Positions 61,428 through 64,000 of a stretch of DNA of 64,000 nucleotides are shown piece after piece. The notes beneath the pieces were generated by a model. The model did no database searches, had not been told where the DNA came from, and worked only from the letters and a program-made list of their open reading frames with translations. Each line of letters opens with the position of its first letter. Within the stretch, counting starts at the first letter, position 1. Both the position numbers and the translations under genes were made by a program. This DNA is from Gibbula magus (Eukaryota > Mollusca > Gastropoda > Trochida > Trochidae), in assembly GCA_936450465.1 (NCBI GenBank), contig OW388297.1, positions 63,920,063-63,984,062 on the forward strand, given 5' to 3'.

Positions 61428-61790
61428 TTAAAGGGGCAGTAGCACGTTTTTTCGCTCAAATAAGTTGATGAAATGTATTTGAAAAATAATTTCACCAATA
61501 GTAAAAGATCCTTCTCTCTTCGGAAAATAAAGTTTAAAATGAGTGTACATGTTTCGGTAAAGCCATGGTAATCGTTTTTGTAATAGAAAATAATAAATTG
61601 TGTTCACAATAAAATGGCCGCCATGCAATTTTTGCTTTATACGCAACATAGTTTTTACCACTAAAGATAAATGGTTTGTGTAATAAGATGTGTTGCCCTT
61701 TAGAGTTTATTTAAATGACATAAACTATCATTATAAATGGGAAATTTGAAAAAATAAATTTTGCAAAAAAACATGCTACTGCCCCTTTAA
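61428..61790. mobile_element. TTAA-type MITE, copy 8
   Basis: 363 bp, ends TTAAAGGGGCAGTAGCACG and CATGCTACTGCCCCTTTAA. It directly abuts the foldback element that carries copy B of the 1.48-kb element. Confidence 0.92.
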
Positions 61791-63408
61791 GACAACTATT
61801 ATGGATGACAACTTCTTCTTTAGTGTAAGTCACAAGTCATATGACGAATGGGCAAGGAAAAGCCCAAATACTTTGTGACTTACAATAAAGAAGAAGCTGT
61901 CATTCTTAACCCTTACGTTGCGTATATATATTTTACCATTTTTAGCCCCTGTGGCGGAATTTACAGGCTCGCAGCTCGCAGCAGTAGTTTGGGCTTTGGC
62001 ACTAACTAGCTCTGCTGGCGGAATTTCCAGGCGGCGATTCCGGTACCGTTTTTACAAAATATACCGCATCTACATGGCGAATAAGGACTATATACGGGCG
62101 TTCAATACAAATTCAAGTAGCGAAACCCGTACACAAATGGCTAATTCACACTCGAAACTTTGAATGAATTTTCTATGTTTTTTCGTTTTTATTCTATTAC
62201 TTTCGAAAGATTGTCTTTTATTCGGGCCTCGTAACATCATAAATACGAAACGAAAAAAATTCCATTTATATACGGAATTGAAGACAAGATGTCTAGCTTC
62301 ACAATGATATAAAAATTATTAGAATGCGACCTTTGGTTATAATTCTATAGCTATGTAAAGTTTGTCTTTATTCCCACCTATAAAATCGTCAATACTTACA
62401 ACATGTATGCGGCATTGCAAACGGTCGTTCATCGCACTTTTCCAAGAAATCATAATCTCGAACCAGTTGACAAATAAGCACATGTCAACCCAAATATGGT
62501 TATGTTGTTTGACTTTTCAAATAAACGCTAACCTCGAACCATAACTGATGAAAATATGTTGATTAGTTTGTGTGCCGTTTGGTTTCACATGCCTCTCAGA
62601 AAGGTAAAATTGTATCTTTATTTCTGTGAATAAATCTGCGCATTTTATATAGAATAAAAGATTATTCTTTTCGGTTTATTGTGATATAAAAATTATGAAA
62701 ATGCATTCAGTATTTTAGCCTTGATAAATGTTTTAGAAGTTGTGAAAATCGCCGATTGTTTCAAAATTTATGAAGTGTAAACATGACCTTTTTCACGGCG
62801 CTTGCTGTGTCTTTATTATTTTTTTGAGATTTTCTAATTTTATATGGGAATGTAGTCCATTGTTTCCCCTTTATTTTGCCGTATTTTTTTTTGAAAACAA
62901 ACAATTCGCTCACATGATATGAAGTGCGGGAGTAAGGCGAGTTAGCGATTTTTTTCCCCGTCTCGCGAGATGCGAGGCAGATAGCAGTCTCGGGCGAGGC
63001 AAACCCGAGGCAATACAAACACGTGGGTGAAAATAGCCTCAAGCGAATTAATGCTTCGGGGGCTAAGCCCGACATAATTGGCCTTTTGTAAAGCTAATTA
63101 TCGATGCGTTACGGGTCAACAATGTACACGCAAATTGGTGTGAATTTTGCTTGATATTCCGACCACACACTGAACAAAGCTTTATTCTCATGTCGGGTCG
63201 CGATGCGTAAATACAGCCATTCTCATGGGTCGGGTCGCGGACACAATCGACTCGTGACCCGGTATGGGTGATAGAGTATACTTAGACAGCCGTGAATTAT
63301 TCTAAGTCTTGTATCCGGGATCCGTATACAGACACCTAGGAATCGCTTATAGCCCGCCCGGATAATTCCGTCGCCCGCATGTTAAGGGTTAATAGTTGTC
63401 TTTACCTT
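61787..63408. mobile_element. Foldback MITE TTAAGACAACTATTATGGAT, split by the 1.48-kb element
   Basis: Left arm AAGACAACTATTATGGATGA then CAACTTCTTCTTTAGTGTAA; right arm the reverse, TTACAATAAAGAAGAAGCTG, TCATTC and then, after the insertion, AATAGTTGTCTTTA. Confidence 0.8.
61909..63389. mobile_element. 1.48-kb TA-flanked element, copy B
   Basis: 1,481 bp, same strand, ends and length as copy A (40651-42132). TA on both sides. The minus frame is 104 codons because a frameshift changes its C-terminus; the plus frame is 81 codons. Differences from copy A are mainly single bases. Confidence 0.88.
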
Positions 63409-64000
63409 CTGTGATAGTTGATCAGTACTGGGAAGCAGGGAATCCTCTATGCATAAATTATCCTTGAAACTAGACAACTCTCTTCATTTGCTCAAAAGCT
63501 TACAAACAGTGCTTTCTTCTCACACATCAAATATAGAAAATCAAGTTGGAATACTATCCGTAAGAACCCTTCAACAAGTTTACTAAGGACGATGTACAAC
63601 TGGGGTGTCTGACAAATGGGGAGACACTTGCAGACTAAGGTAGGGGACACCTGTATGGATACATGGAACCTTTATCTGGCAGGTAAACATTATCCTCATG
63701 ATGTTGAGGATTAGTCAGAGAAGCAGCAACTCCCATCTTTGTAAGGCTTTGATAGGACAAGGAAGAGACTTTAACCAAAACTTTTTCTATCGCAGATTAA
63801 CATATCACAGAATTAAATATGTTGGTACAATATTAATTCTTTTCAATAAGAATTTTCTATTTTATGTGTAATTCTTTGTTAATAAAATACTGCATGTACA
63901 TCAAGATGTAAAAGACAATTTAAAAATCTTACATTTTCTGTCTTGAAAAATATAACATTATCTTTTTAAACCTTCTAAACTAACATGCTTAAAATAGTGA
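63390..64000. other. Intron sequence up to the window edge
   Basis: Includes a SINE body fragment near 63720-63770. I searched for the P-loop exon (GESGAGKT) and saw none, so it lies beyond the window. Confidence 0.5.

Overview
The window is animal nuclear DNA, most likely from a mollusc. One split gene fills it from about 14.1 kb to the right edge on the minus strand. The rest is tandem arrays and transposable elements. The mollusc call is an inference from pearl-like elements (about 160-bp core repeats, a GGAC/GTAC-type microsatellite and a terminal hairpin), tRNA-headed SINEs of mollusc type, many MITEs, and the gene's AT-rich, repeat-choked introns.

Gene: an unconventional myosin of class III. 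I rebuilt 24 coding exons (60820 down to 14105) by hand from splice sites, reading phase and family motifs. Every junction keeps phase except exon 6/7, which is ambiguous. The window holds about 1,170 codons: the motor from just after the P-loop (switch I, switch II, relay, TEDS-site Glu, HF-V-R-C-I-K-P-N segment, converter), six consecutive IQ motifs, and a tail of about 380 residues. The tail has two YYD motifs, an acidic run, polyproline and a final exon with a pair of DFRxxL-like actin-binding motifs. The P-loop and any class III kinase domain lie beyond the right edge.

Layout: 1-4.44 kb is a 31-bp satellite with a 1,107-bp higher-order duplication. 4.4-14.1 kb is gene 3' flank with MITEs and a 25/27-bp minisatellite. 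14.1-60.8 kb is the myosin gene. Its introns carry a 60-bp G-rich minisatellite beside the exon 22 donor, a 58-bp array that copies the exon 15 splice acceptor 22 extra times, a 14-bp array near the exon 12 donor, and a G22 run beside the exon 17 donor. 60.8-64 kb is intron with a hexamer microsatellite and further elements.

The transposon landscape is heavily nested. A Helitron-like element sits in a TA-flanked MITE, a pearl-like element in a TTAA-type MITE, a 1.48-kb TA-flanked element in two different MITEs, and a 9-bp-TSD foldback in another MITE. Seven copies of one tRNA-SINE all lie in the sense orientation of the myosin gene. I found no second protein-coding gene, and no tRNA or rRNA gene that looks functional.
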